Part shown: positions 54,661-64,000 of the stretch, in pieces
Layout of the letters: each line of letters starts with the position of its first letter
Numbering within the stretch: the stretch's first letter is position 1
Origin: Tenericutes bacterium ADurb.BinA124
GTDB lineage: Bacteria; Bacillota_I; Bacilli_A; ML615J-28; CAG-698
DNA: 64,000 nucleotides
Direction of reading: 5' to 3'
Assembly: GCA_002068415.1 (NCBI GenBank)
Contig: MVZM01000007.1
Span: forward strand, 1 to 64,000
Translations under genes and position numbers: made by a program
The notes under the pieces: model-generated
Seen by the model: the letters and a program-made list of their open reading frames with translations, nothing else
Databases searched by the model: none
Told to the model about the DNA's origin: nothing

Positions 54661-55771
54661 AACTTCGAAAAAAGCGTTTTATTTTATCAAAAAGCGATGA
54701 AGACTTTTCATCGGTCCGTGACAATTTAGTAAATAAATCACGTTGTTCAGATGAAAGTTTGGAAGGTGTAATTAAATTGACAACCACAAATTGGTGACCA
54801 GTTGTATTGGTTCGAGAATTAGTAATCCCTTTATTAGCTAGTTTAAATTTTGTTCCCGTTTGGGTTCCCGCAGGAATCTTTAAATTAACATTACCATACA
54901 AAGTTGGTACGGTGAGATTGTCACCTAAAGCCGCTTGACTAAAGGTAATCGGCATTTCCAAAAAAATGTTTAATTTATCGCGAACAAAAATGTCATGGGG
55001 TTTAACGGAAACATTGACATAAAGATCCCCATTAATGCCCCCATTAATGCCCGCCTCACCATAGCCGGACAATTTAAAACCTTGATTATCATCGATTCCT
55101 GACGGAATTTTAACTTTAATTTTTGACGGTTTTCGTACTCGACCTTCACCGCCGCAAGCAGAGCATTTATTTTTAATTATTTTTCCCTTGCCACCACAAG
55201 TTGGACAGGTTGTTTCTGTTTGAAAACGTCCAAATGGGGTGCTTTGTTCCATAACAACCTTGCCACGACCACGGCATTTTGGACATACTTCAATATCATT
55301 TTTGGATTGGGCACCCAAACCGCTACATGTCGAACAAGTATCGTATTTAGTAATATTAATTTCTTTTTCAACCCCAAAAGCCGCTTCCTCAAAAGTAATG
55401 GTAATCGTGGTCCTTAAATCCGCACCTCTGGTTCTTCCCGAACCGGATTCACGCCGAGAACCACCAAAGATGGAAGACAAAATATCTTCAAAACCACCAA
55501 ACCCACCAAATCCGCCCCCAAAGTTGAATCCTTCAAAGCCCTGCCCCATATTAGGACCTTCATGACCAAATTGATTATATTGTTCACGTTTAGCTGGATC
55601 ACTGAGGATTTCATAGGCTTCTTGAACCTCTTTAAATTTTTCGGTTGCGTTAGGGTCTTTACTAATGTCGGGATGGTATTTTTTCGCTAAAGCGCGGTAA
55701 GCTTTTTTTATTTCATCGTCGTTTGCCGTTTTACTGACTCCCAACACTTCGTAATAATCACGTTTGGTCAT
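54659..55771 (-). CDS. dnaJ: chaperone DnaJ (Hsp40)
   Basis: DnaJ stimulates the DnaK ATPase and delivers substrates. The 370-residue type I protein has the J domain with [15 protein letters not shown] (HPD motif), a Gly/Phe region ([19 protein letters not shown]) and the zinc-binding domain with four CxxCxGxG repeats ([36 protein letters not shown]). C-terminal substrate domains follow. It lies 25 bases after dnaK and is under HrcA/CIRCE control. Confidence 0.97.
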   Translation of the reverse strand: MTKRDYYEVLGVSKTANDDEIKKAYRALAKKYHPDISKDPNATEKFKEVQEAYEILSDPAKREQYNQFGHEGPNMGQGFEGFNFGGGFGGFGGFEDILSSIFGGSRRESGSGRTRGADLRTTITITFEEAAFGVEKEINITKYDTCSTCSGLGAQSKNDIEVCPKCRGRGKVVMEQSTPFGRFQTETTCPTCGGKGKIIKNKCSACGGEGRVRKPSKIKVKIPSGIDDNQGFKLSGYGEAGINGGINGDLYVNVSVKPHDIFVRDKLNIFLEMPITFSQAALGDNLTVPTLYGNVNLKIPAGTQTGTKFKLANKGITNSRTNTTGHQFVVVNLITPSKLSSEQRDLFTKLSRTDEKSSSLFDKIKRFFRS

Positions 55772-55796
55772 AAATTTCTCTTTCTAATGAAGAAGT

Positions 55797-58182
<2,386 letters not shown>

Positions 58183-59199
58183 TTATATTACCTTCTTTAT
58201 ATTTTTTGCAATATATTCCAATAGAGGAATAACTTTTTGATATTCCATCCTCGTTGGTCCAATAACAGCGATAGCACCACGCTCCCCATTTTCCAATTCG
58301 TAGGGGACGGTAATCACCGTACAATCGCGCATGGCTTGAATTTGATTATCGCGACCAATTCGAACAGAAATGCCACGTTCAGACATATCGACAGCTTTAA
58401 TGATTTCTCGTTGTTCTATCGCCGTCAAAAGATCTTGGACTTTTCCAATATTTTGAAATTCCGGTTGACTTAGAATTTTACTTTGGCCGGATAAAAAATA
58501 TTTATCTTGAACCATCTCTGTAAACATGCGTACTAATGCGGAAATTAAATCATCATAATAGGAAATATAAGCATTAAAATTATCATCTTCAAGATATTGT
58601 TTAATTTTTTCATCAATTCTCGAGATTGGACAATCAAATAAGATATCATTTAAAAAGTCAATTGTTCTTTCAATATCACGAATACTAATATCCTCCGGAA
58701 CAATGATTTTTTTACTTTCCACATAGCCATGATCAGTAACCAACATAATAACAGCATAACGTTCAGTAAGAGAAATAAATTGAATATTTTTAATTTTCGC
58801 ATTATAACTAGCTGCGCCCAAAACAACGGCGGCATAATTGGTCAATTCAGTAACTAAAGCCATCGATTCTTTTATCGCTTGTTCACGGCTAATTAAATCA
58901 CGTTCAAAAATTTCATCAATTAGGGGAAATTCTTTAATTTCCGGTGTTTTTTTATTGAGAATTTCTTGAACATAAACGCGATAACCTTCTTCGGAAGGAA
59001 TTCTTCCACTCGAAGTGTGCGTTTTGAGAATTAACCCATATTGTTCTAACTCTGCCATATCATTTCTAATTGTGGCCGGTGAAACATTAAGGGCAAACTC
59101 GGGACGACTGGTTAAGGTTTTTGAACCAACCGGTTCATTAGTCTTCACATATTCTTCAACGATAGCTTTTAATACCATTGTTTGGCGTGTCGATAACAT
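58183..59199 (-). CDS. hrcA: heat-inducible transcription repressor HrcA
   Basis: HrcA represses class I heat-shock genes by binding CIRCE. The 338-residue protein has the N-terminal winged helix (MLSTRQTMVLKAIVEEYVKTNEPVGSKTL, VSPATIRNDMAELEQYGLILKTHTSSGRIPSEEGYRVYV). GAF-like dimerisation domains follow, ending IAVIGPTRMEYQKVIPLLEYIAK. Its own upstream region has two CIRCE-like elements, so it should be autoregulated. All family motifs are intact. Confidence 0.97.
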   Translation of the reverse strand: MLSTRQTMVLKAIVEEYVKTNEPVGSKTLTSRPEFALNVSPATIRNDMAELEQYGLILKTHTSSGRIPSEEGYRVYVQEILNKKTPEIKEFPLIDEIFERDLISREQAIKESMALVTELTNYAAVVLGAASYNAKIKNIQFISLTERYAVIMLVTDHGYVESKKIIVPEDISIRDIERTIDFLNDILFDCPISRIDEKIKQYLEDDNFNAYISYYDDLISALVRMFTEMVQDKYFLSGQSKILSQPEFQNIGKVQDLLTAIEQREIIKAVDMSERGISVRIGRDNQIQAMRDCTVITVPYELENGERGAIAVIGPTRMEYQKVIPLLEYIAKNIKKVI

Positions 59200-59211
59200 A
59201 TTCTCTCCTTG

Positions 59212-59238
59212 TTAGCACTCTTAAACATTGAATGCTAA
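59212..59238 (-). promoter_or_regulatory. CIRCE element (HrcA operator), proximal copy
   Basis: TTAGCACTC (59212-59220), 9 bases, then GAATGCTAA (59230-59238) match the CIRCE consensus at 17 of 18 arm positions. It lies between the promoter and hrcA. Confidence 0.97.
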
Positions 59239-59242
59239 AATT

Positions 59243-59271
59243 ATTATACACTAAAATATTAGCACTGTCAA
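59243..59271 (-). promoter_or_regulatory. consensus sigma-A promoter of the hrcA operon
   Basis: TTGACA (59271-59266), a 17-base spacer and TATAAT (59248-59243) match the consensus exactly on the minus strand. The two CIRCE-like elements flank and overlap it. Confidence 0.93.
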
Positions 59272-59285
59272 GCAATATATGCTAA
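59259..59285 (-). promoter_or_regulatory. second, weaker CIRCE-like element over the -35 box
   Basis: TTAGCACTG (59259-59267), exactly 9 bases, then ATATGCTAA (59277-59285) match CIRCE at 8 of 9 and 6 of 9 arm positions. It lies 47 bases upstream of the first and covers the -35 box. Confidence 0.6.
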
Positions 59286-59301
59286 TTATTTTGTAAAATT
59301 T

Positions 59302-59328
59302 AAAAAACCTAGATTTACTAGGCTTTTT
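59302..59328 (-). terminator. terminator of the yqeK-to-nfnB operon
   Basis: On the minus strand AAAAAGCCTAG (59328-59318) pairs with CTAGGTTTTTT (59312-59302) with one mismatch. It starts at the nfnB stop codon and ends in a T-run. Confidence 0.85.
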
Positions 59329-60688
59329 GTGTTTGAAGATATTGGTGAATATTTAAAGCAGCTTGTTTGCCAGCGCCCATCGCCAAAATAACTGTCGCTG
59401 CCCCGGTGACAATATCACCACCGGCAAATACACCGGGATACGTCGTCATGTTTTGAGAATCAACAATTAAACAACCTCGACGATCGGTTTTTAACTGTGG
59501 TGTGGCGGCGGCTAGTAAGGGGTTAGGGTAATTCCCTAATGCCATTATGACAGCATCAACTTCTAATAGAAAATTGGACCCCGGTTTTATGATGGGGCTT
59601 CTCCTACCACTGGCATCGGGTTCTCCTAGAATCATTTCAACACATTCGATGGCTTTGACATAAGCTTTATCATCACCGATAATTTGTAAAGGATTCGTTA
59701 GAATTAAAAAATTAATCCCTTCTTCTTTCGCATGTTCTACTTCTTCAAGGCGAGCTGGCATTTCCGAAAAGCTGCGGCGATAAATAATATAGACTTCCTC
59801 AGAATTTAAGCGTTTGGCACAGCGGGCGGCGTCCATAGCTACATTTCCACCCCCAACAACAGCGATTTTCCGCATGGTTTTTAAAGGCGTGTCAAAACTA
59901 TCGAGGTGAGCTTTCATTAAATTAATTCGCGACAAAAATTCATTGGCCGAGAAAACACCATTTAAGTTTTCGCCAGGAATTCCCATAAATTTAGGCAAGC
60001 CGGCCCCACTCCCCACAAAAACAGCTTGATACCCTTCCTTGAAAAGCTCATCAATGGTCAGTGATTTTCCGATGACCATATTGGGATAAAACTTAATTCC
60101 CATTTTCTTTAAATTATCAATTTCCTCATTAACAATTGCTTTAGGTAATCGAAATTCCGGAATGCCGTACATCAACACACCACCAGTAACATGAAGGGAT
60201 TCAAAAACATCGACATCATAACCCAAATTACCCAAAACGCCACTACAAGCCAAGCCAGCGGGACCGCTTCCAACAATTGCCACTTTTTTATTAATTTTAG
60301 AGTTGATTTCTTGCCGTTTTTTGCTTGCATGATCGCTAACATATCGCTCCAAGCGACCAATTGCTACCGCTTCACCCTTTTTCCCCCGGACACAAACGGC
60401 TTCACATTGGGTTTCCTGAGGGCAAACGCGACCACAAACACCGGGTAATAAATTAGCCTCTGCGATAACTTGATAGGCATTATCAATATCATGATTTAAA
60501 ATTTGTTTAATGAAAGCAGGGATATTGATATTAACGGGGCAGCCCTTGATACAAGGAGCATGACGGCAACTTAAACAACGGGCCGCTTCCAAGAGAGCTT
60601 CGTCATCATTATATCCAAGAGCAACTTCATCAAAATTAGTTATTCTCTGGGTGGCATCTTGTAATTTCATCACCGTTTTTTTATTCAT
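59318..60688 (-). CDS. nfnB: NfnB/GltD-type NAD(P)H oxidoreductase subunit (NADPH-dependent glutamate synthase small-subunit homologue)
   Basis: The 456-residue protein has an N-terminal double 4Fe-4S domain (CLSCRHAPCIKGCPVNINIPAFI, CGRVCPQETQCEAVCVRG). An FAD-binding Rossmann fold follows (VAIVGSGPAGLACSGVLGNLGYDVDVFE), then an NADPH-binding fold (IAVVGGGNVAMDAARCAKRL) and the final GDIVTGAATVILAMGAGK. This is the layout of GltD and of NfnB. Because nfnA overlaps it by 8 bases, the electron-bifurcating NADH-dependent ferredoxin:NADP+ oxidoreductase NfnAB is the best call. No gltB is nearby. The enzyme typifies anaerobes. Confidence 0.9.
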   Translation of the reverse strand: MNKKTVMKLQDATQRITNFDEVALGYNDDEALLEAARCLSCRHAPCIKGCPVNINIPAFIKQILNHDIDNAYQVIAEANLLPGVCGRVCPQETQCEAVCVRGKKGEAVAIGRLERYVSDHASKKRQEINSKINKKVAIVGSGPAGLACSGVLGNLGYDVDVFESLHVTGGVLMYGIPEFRLPKAIVNEEIDNLKKMGIKFYPNMVIGKSLTIDELFKEGYQAVFVGSGAGLPKFMGIPGENLNGVFSANEFLSRINLMKAHLDSFDTPLKTMRKIAVVGGGNVAMDAARCAKRLNSEEVYIIYRRSFSEMPARLEEVEHAKEEGINFLILTNPLQIIGDDKAYVKAIECVEMILGEPDASGRRSPIIKPGSNFLLEVDAVIMALGNYPNPLLAAATPQLKTDRRGCLIVDSQNMTTYPGVFAGGDIVTGAATVILAMGAGKQAALNIHQYLQTQKA

Positions 60689-61511
60689 GAGGATTTACCA
60701 AGCGACAATAAGCATCGCGCTCTTCTTTCTGATACATTTTTGACCGTGCAATGGCTTCATCATAATCAATTGTAAATCCGTCAAAATCCGGTCCATCGAC
60801 GCAAGCAAACTTAATTTCACCATTGACGGTTAAGCGGCACATTCCACACATGCCCGTACCATCCATCATAATCGGGTTCATACTTACCGTGGTTTTTTGT
60901 TGATATTGTTTTGTTAATAAACTAACATATTTCATCATCGGCAAGGGACCGACAGCAAAAACCTCATCATAGCGGACTCCTAACTCCAATTGTTCTTTTA
61001 ATACATCAGTGACAAGCCCCTTGCGAAGATAGGAACCATCATCAGTGATAAAAAATGTGTTTTTGCTTAAACGGCGGAATTCCTCTTCAAGAATGATTAA
61101 GTTTTTATTGCGAAAGCCAATGATAATATCTAGTTCAGTCCCTTGTTTGAATAAAGCTTGGGCAAGGGGATAACAAATGGCTGTACCCACCCCCCCTGCG
61201 ACAACACAAGCTTTTTTAATGCCTTTGATATTTGTTGGTTTCCCCAACGGGCCAACAAAATCTAAAATATCATCGCCAACATTCAACAAATTGAGCTTAG
61301 CCGTCGTAAGCCCAACAATTTGGAAAATAATGCTTACTAAACCGCAGTGAGGGTCCGCACTAGCAATCGTGAGGGGAATTCTTTCTCCATGATCATCAAC
61401 ACGCAAAATAATAAATTGACCGGCTAAAGCTTTCCTTGCAATTAAGGGAGCTTCAACATCCATTAAAGTGACATTAGCATTTAAAGTTTCTTTTCTAATA
61501 ATTTTTGCCAT
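60681..61511 (-). CDS. nfnA: NfnA-type ferredoxin:NADP oxidoreductase subunit
   Basis: The 276-residue protein has an N-terminal FAD-binding beta barrel (AGQFIILRVDDHGERIPLTIASAD), an NAD-binding domain (ACVVAGGVGTAICYPLAQAL) and a C-terminal 2Fe-2S site with four Cys-type ligands (MDGTGMCGMCRLTVNGEIKFACVDGPDFDG). It matches NfnA/SudB, related to the PyrK-type reductase family. I chose ATG 61511 because AAAGGAGTTTTA lies directly upstream and MAKIIRKETL is the conserved start. It overlaps the MBL gene by 17 bases and nfnB by 8, so it probably forms NfnAB with nfnB. Confidence 0.9.
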   Translation of the reverse strand: MAKIIRKETLNANVTLMDVEAPLIARKALAGQFIILRVDDHGERIPLTIASADPHCGLVSIIFQIVGLTTAKLNLLNVGDDILDFVGPLGKPTNIKGIKKACVVAGGVGTAICYPLAQALFKQGTELDIIIGFRNKNLIILEEEFRRLSKNTFFITDDGSYLRKGLVTDVLKEQLELGVRYDEVFAVGPLPMMKYVSLLTKQYQQKTTVSMNPIMMDGTGMCGMCRLTVNGEIKFACVDGPDFDGFTIDYDEAIARSKMYQKEERDAYCRLVNPHE

Positions 61512-62145
61512 TAAAACTCCTTTTAAAATATGGATTACTCTTGATTTCTTGTTCCAATGTCGTTTTCTGTCCATGGCCAGGATAAATTTGATAGTTTTGT
61601 TTAAAATCGCGGATTTTTTGGAGTGACTTAAGCATTTCCACCATATTTCCGGAATAGAGGTCCGTTCGTCCAATATTGTGATAAAAAACCGTATCACCAC
61701 TAAACATATTATTTTCAATAATGAAGCAAAGCGAACAATCCGTATGACCGGGTGTTTCTATCACTAAAATGGATTGAGAAAGGATGAAAATCCTAGAATA
61801 ATCAAAAACTACTTCATATTGTGATGGCAGCAAATCTATTTTTAGGGGGTTAAAATAAAAGGAATAGCTCTTTAGGGGATCAGCCAATTTTGCTAGGGCA
61901 GCACGATGAAGATATAATTTTATTCCTTTGTTCAAATAAGAAGGCAATTCCATAAAATGATCAAAATGCGCATGGGTAAGTAAGACGGCAGCAATCGGCA
62001 ACTGGTGGTGGCGGATTACTTCATCATAGCTAACACAGGGGTCAATCACTAGCATTTTTGCGTCATCAGAAACTAAATAACAATTAGCATCGAGGGCTTG
62101 TGATATAAAAGTCGTAATATTAAGGGTTTTATCGGGATGCAGCAT
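61495..62145 (-). CDS. MBL-fold metallo-hydrolase (hydroxyacylglutathione hydrolase/YqgX-like)
   Basis: The 216-residue protein is a metallo-beta-lactamase fold enzyme with all zinc ligands: LTHAHFDHFME (HxHxDH), the second His in ETPGHTDCSLCF, Asp in MFSGDTVFYHNIGRTDL, and the last His in IYPGHGQKTTLEQE. This glyoxalase II-like subgroup is often called YqgX and lies near glucokinase in Bacillus; the neighbouring ROK kinase supports that. ATG 62145 is preferred over upstream codons that lie inside the kinase gene. The natural substrate is not known. Confidence 0.9.
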   Translation of the reverse strand: MLHPDKTLNITTFISQALDANCYLVSDDAKMLVIDPCVSYDEVIRHHQLPIAAVLLTHAHFDHFMELPSYLNKGIKLYLHRAALAKLADPLKSYSFYFNPLKIDLLPSQYEVVFDYSRIFILSQSILVIETPGHTDCSLCFIIENNMFSGDTVFYHNIGRTDLYSGNMVEMLKSLQKIRDFKQNYQIYPGHGQKTTLEQEIKSNPYFKRSFNGKNY

Positions 62146-63037
62146 AACTAGTTCCAAAAATCCCCGCATCATTGCCTAATGTCGCAAGATGAAATTCTGT
62201 TGAACGAACCGAGAAAAAAGCCAATTCTTGAAAGCGTTTATTTAGTTTGCTAATTAAAAAGTCCCCAGCTTGACTTACCCCTCCACCAATGACAAACGCT
62301 TCTGGATTAACAGTATTCGCAATCGCAGCTAAAGCCGTTGCCAATTTTTCAACCATCACCTCAACAGCTTGTAAACAAACAGCATCTTGTTTTTTCGCAT
62401 AATAAAAGATGTTTTCAGCGCTTATTTCTTTTCCCTTTATCAAAGACGGTTCTTTATTTATGAGTAAAGAAACGGTTTTAACTAGTCCCGTCGCACTGGC
62501 ATATTGTTCTAAACAATCAAATAGGCCACATGTACATTGTCTTTCGTTTTCAAAGGCAACACGAAGATGGCCGATTTCCCCGGTTGAACCGGTAAAGCCT
62601 TCTACTAATTGATTATTAATGACGATTCCACCACCAATTCCGGTACCGATAGTGAGAAAAACAAAATTGGAAAAATTTTGAGCACCCCCGGCAGCCATTT
62701 CCCCCAGTGTTGCGGCATTGGCATCATTGAGGACGGCTACTTTAATGCCCGGATAATGCTCCAACAGTATTTTTTTGGCCTCAACTCGTTGCCAATTAAG
62801 ATTTTGAGCACCCAAAACAACGCCGTCAACGCAGGGTCCGGGTACGCCCAAACCGATTCCTTGAAGTTGATCATCACCAAGCATTGCCTCAATTGACTGG
62901 TAGATATCCGGTAAAATATTCGTTCCCGCTTTTGAAATATCTGTTTTAATTGTTTTTTTCATCAATAAATGATTGTTATTGAATTTGCCGATTTTGATAG
63001 TTGTACCACCAATATCAACCCCAAAGACAACTTGCAT
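62129..63037 (-). CDS. glcK: ROK-family sugar kinase, probable glucokinase
   Basis: The 302-residue kinase has the ATP motif VFGVDIGGTTIKIGKF, VPGPCVDG and the sugar-binding NDANAATLGEMAAGGA. TIGTGIGGGIVINN follows, then GEIGHL and the zinc motif CTCGLFDCLEQYAS. It resembles bacterial ROK glucokinases, which phosphorylate glucose entering by non-PTS routes. ATG 63037 follows GGAGGAAAAA directly. It overlaps the MBL gene by 17 bases. Another hexose, such as N-acetylmannosamine, cannot be excluded. Confidence 0.9.
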   Translation of the reverse strand: MQVVFGVDIGGTTIKIGKFNNNHLLMKKTIKTDISKAGTNILPDIYQSIEAMLGDDQLQGIGLGVPGPCVDGVVLGAQNLNWQRVEAKKILLEHYPGIKVAVLNDANAATLGEMAAGGAQNFSNFVFLTIGTGIGGGIVINNQLVEGFTGSTGEIGHLRVAFENERQCTCGLFDCLEQYASATGLVKTVSLLINKEPSLIKGKEISAENIFYYAKKQDAVCLQAVEVMVEKLATALAAIANTVNPEAFVIGGGVSQAGDFLISKLNKRFQELAFFSVRSTEFHLATLGNDAGIFGTSYAASR

Positions 63038-63060
63038 TTTTTCCTCCAATGTCCTTTATA

Positions 63061-63393
63061 TTAAGCAATCTGTTCAAGAAACAAATCTTTCCAAAGTTTA
63101 TCAAGGGCAAATAATTCACGTTCTTCTTTTGTAAAAACATGAACAACGACACTGCCAAAATCAATTAAGGCCCAAAAGCTCTGCTTTTTACCTTCCGCAC
63201 CGCGGAATGGCAAATTATGTTCCCCACAGCTTTTCAACAAATGATCAATCGCTGCCCCTAATTGACGTTGTGAACCGGCCGTAGCCACAATCGCAAAATC
63301 GTAAAACGGTGTAATTGGCCGAGTATCATAAATAAAAACATCTTTTAATTTCAATTGACTCATTAACTGCTTAATGATTAAAATTGCTTCCAT
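63061..63393 (-). CDS. rsfS: ribosome silencing factor RsfS
   Basis: RsfS binds L14 and blocks joining of ribosomal subunits in starvation. The 110-residue protein has KDVFIYDTRPITPFYDFAIVATAGSQRQ, then AEGKKQSFWALIDFGSVVVHVFTKEERELFALDKLWKD, the family signature. GGAGG lies just before ATG 63393. It overlaps yqeK by 23 bases; the yqeK-rsfS order is standard in Firmicutes, and here the ROK kinase follows. Confidence 0.96.
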   Translation of the reverse strand: MEAILIIKQLMSQLKLKDVFIYDTRPITPFYDFAIVATAGSQRQLGAAIDHLLKSCGEHNLPFRGAEGKKQSFWALIDFGSVVVHVFTKEERELFALDKLWKDLFLEQIA

Positions 63394-63970
63394 CCAACCT
63401 CCGATATTTTTCATACATTAATCTTAATTCTTGGGAAATTTCATGATGATTACTAGCGATTATTTGTTTTATTTTTTGTGCAATAGCGCCATAGAAATTG
63501 ACTTTCGATAAAGCTTTGGCTTCTTGGAAATATTCTTCAATTCTAGTGTCATCCGTATAATCCGCTAAAAAAATGATTTCTCCTAATAAAGTCATATTAA
63601 GATTTCCCGTTGTGTGATAACGGATGGCATCCAAAACTTCAACATCTGTAATCCCAAGCTCTTCATGAACAACATAAGGGCCTAAAAAGGCATGCCATAA
63701 TTGGGGTGACAACTCCAAAATAGAAGAATCTAACTGATATTTCTCAATAATTCGCGAAAATTCTTCCCGTGAAACAAATTTAGCATAATCATGTAATAGG
63801 GATGCTGCAATTACCTGACTTTTCATAACGGGGAGCTTAAAAGTTTTCCTTATTTCTAAAGCTTTCTTTAAGACTGCGAGCGAATGTTGGTAACGTTCAT
63901 AAATATCTGGATGCTTACTTTGGCGGTATTTATTCCATAAACGCTTTTTTAAAGTTATTCTTAAAAACAT
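63371..63970 (-). CDS. yqeK: HD-domain bis(5'-nucleosyl)-tetraphosphatase, YqeK
   Basis: YqeK hydrolyses Ap4A symmetrically to ADP. The 199-residue protein has an HD domain with ERYQHSLAVLKKALEIR, AASLLHDYAKFV (HD motif), AFLGPYVVHEELG, DAIRYHTTGN and IIFLADYTDDTR, where the His and Asp residues bind metal. ATG 63970 overlaps the stop codon of the gene upstream, so the two are coupled; GTG 63973 is an alternative. In related genomes nadD lies directly upstream. Confidence 0.95.
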   Translation of the reverse strand: MFLRITLKKRLWNKYRQSKHPDIYERYQHSLAVLKKALEIRKTFKLPVMKSQVIAASLLHDYAKFVSREEFSRIIEKYQLDSSILELSPQLWHAFLGPYVVHEELGITDVEVLDAIRYHTTGNLNMTLLGEIIFLADYTDDTRIEEYFQEAKALSKVNFYGAIAQKIKQIIASNHHEISQELRLMYEKYRRLDGSNFNH

Positions 63971-64000
63971 CACACGATTGCCTCACGAATGCCTACTTTA
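63970..64000 (-). CDS. 3' end of an upstream gene (nadD by gene order)
   Basis: On the minus strand the last 31 bases hold codons for KVGIREAIV and then TGA (63972-63970), which overlaps the yqeK start. Gene order suggests nicotinate-nucleotide adenylyltransferase (nadD), but the few residues do not prove it. The gene runs out of the window. Confidence 0.4.
   Translation of the reverse strand, partial: KVGIREAIV

Noticed and set aside
59318-61511. Glutamate synthase (GltBD)
   Set aside because: The large subunit GltB is absent, while an NfnA-type partner overlaps the gene, so NfnAB is more likely.

Overview
The window is a gene-dense, AT-rich chromosomal segment from a low-GC Gram-positive bacterium of the Bacilli/Mollicutes side of Firmicutes. 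I base this on gene content and order: plsY divergent from parE-parC, hrcA-grpE-dnaK-dnaJ with CIRCE, rsmE-mtaB-cshB, recN-dxs-ispA-xseB-xseA-nusB, mutS2 divergent from rnhC, yqeK-rsfS, a T-box before hisS-aspS, a TPP riboswitch before thiT, plus RecU, CvfB, YneF and ComEB. TGA is a normal stop and Trp is TGG, so this is not a Mycoplasma or Spiroplasma code. An NfnAB-type ferredoxin:NADP oxidoreductase suggests an anaerobe. The genus cannot be read from the window; an Acholeplasma-, Izemoplasma- or Erysipelotrichia-like Bacillus is a guess.

Layout. 1-8.4 kb: yneF, plsY (minus), then a plus-strand run of topoisomerase IV (parE, parC), a degenerate Fic-like protein with a winged helix, a PHP phosphoesterase and a TPR membrane protein. 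8.4-9.2 kb: a 752-bp very AT-rich gap at a strand switch. It holds a strong match to the XerCD dif recombination site, so the window probably spans the replication terminus: genes left of it run rightward and most genes right of it run leftward. 9.2-15.2 kb: lepA-hemW-xerD-deoB-alpha/beta hydrolase. 15.4-20.6 kb: recU, thiT with TPP riboswitch, ung, a DUF402 phosphatase, thioredoxin, mutS2. 20.6-29.1 kb: rnhC, then a nine-gene overlapping operon behind a T-box: hisS, aspS, tcdA, two small membrane proteins, comEB, a PDZ-Lon protease, lspA and rluD.

29.2-38 kb: cvfB, dinB, two divergent small genes, recN, dxs, ispA, xseB, xseA, nusB (DNA repair and isoprenoids). 38-43 kb: two tandem DUF1189-like membrane proteins and a 1003-residue TPR-GAF-PAS-GGDEF-EAL-like protein whose catalytic signatures are missing. 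43-46.5 kb: dtd, relA, apt. 46.6-51.2 kb (plus): rarA, a leucine-rich-repeat/SGNH hydrolase lipoprotein, rpmG, a truncated transposase-type HTH protein and ispG. 51.2-59.3 kb (minus): cshB, mtaB, rsmE and the heat-shock operon with two tandem CIRCE-like operators. 59.3-64 kb: nfnB, nfnA, an MBL-fold hydrolase, a ROK sugar kinase, rsfS, yqeK and the last codons of an upstream gene.

Most content is conserved housekeeping. The most unusual items are the dif site, the probable catalytically dead Fic and GGDEF/EAL proteins, the T-box with overlapping Asp/His specifier codons, duplicated palindromic promoters before parE, and the tandem CIRCE. No tRNA, rRNA, CRISPR or intact mobile element was seen.
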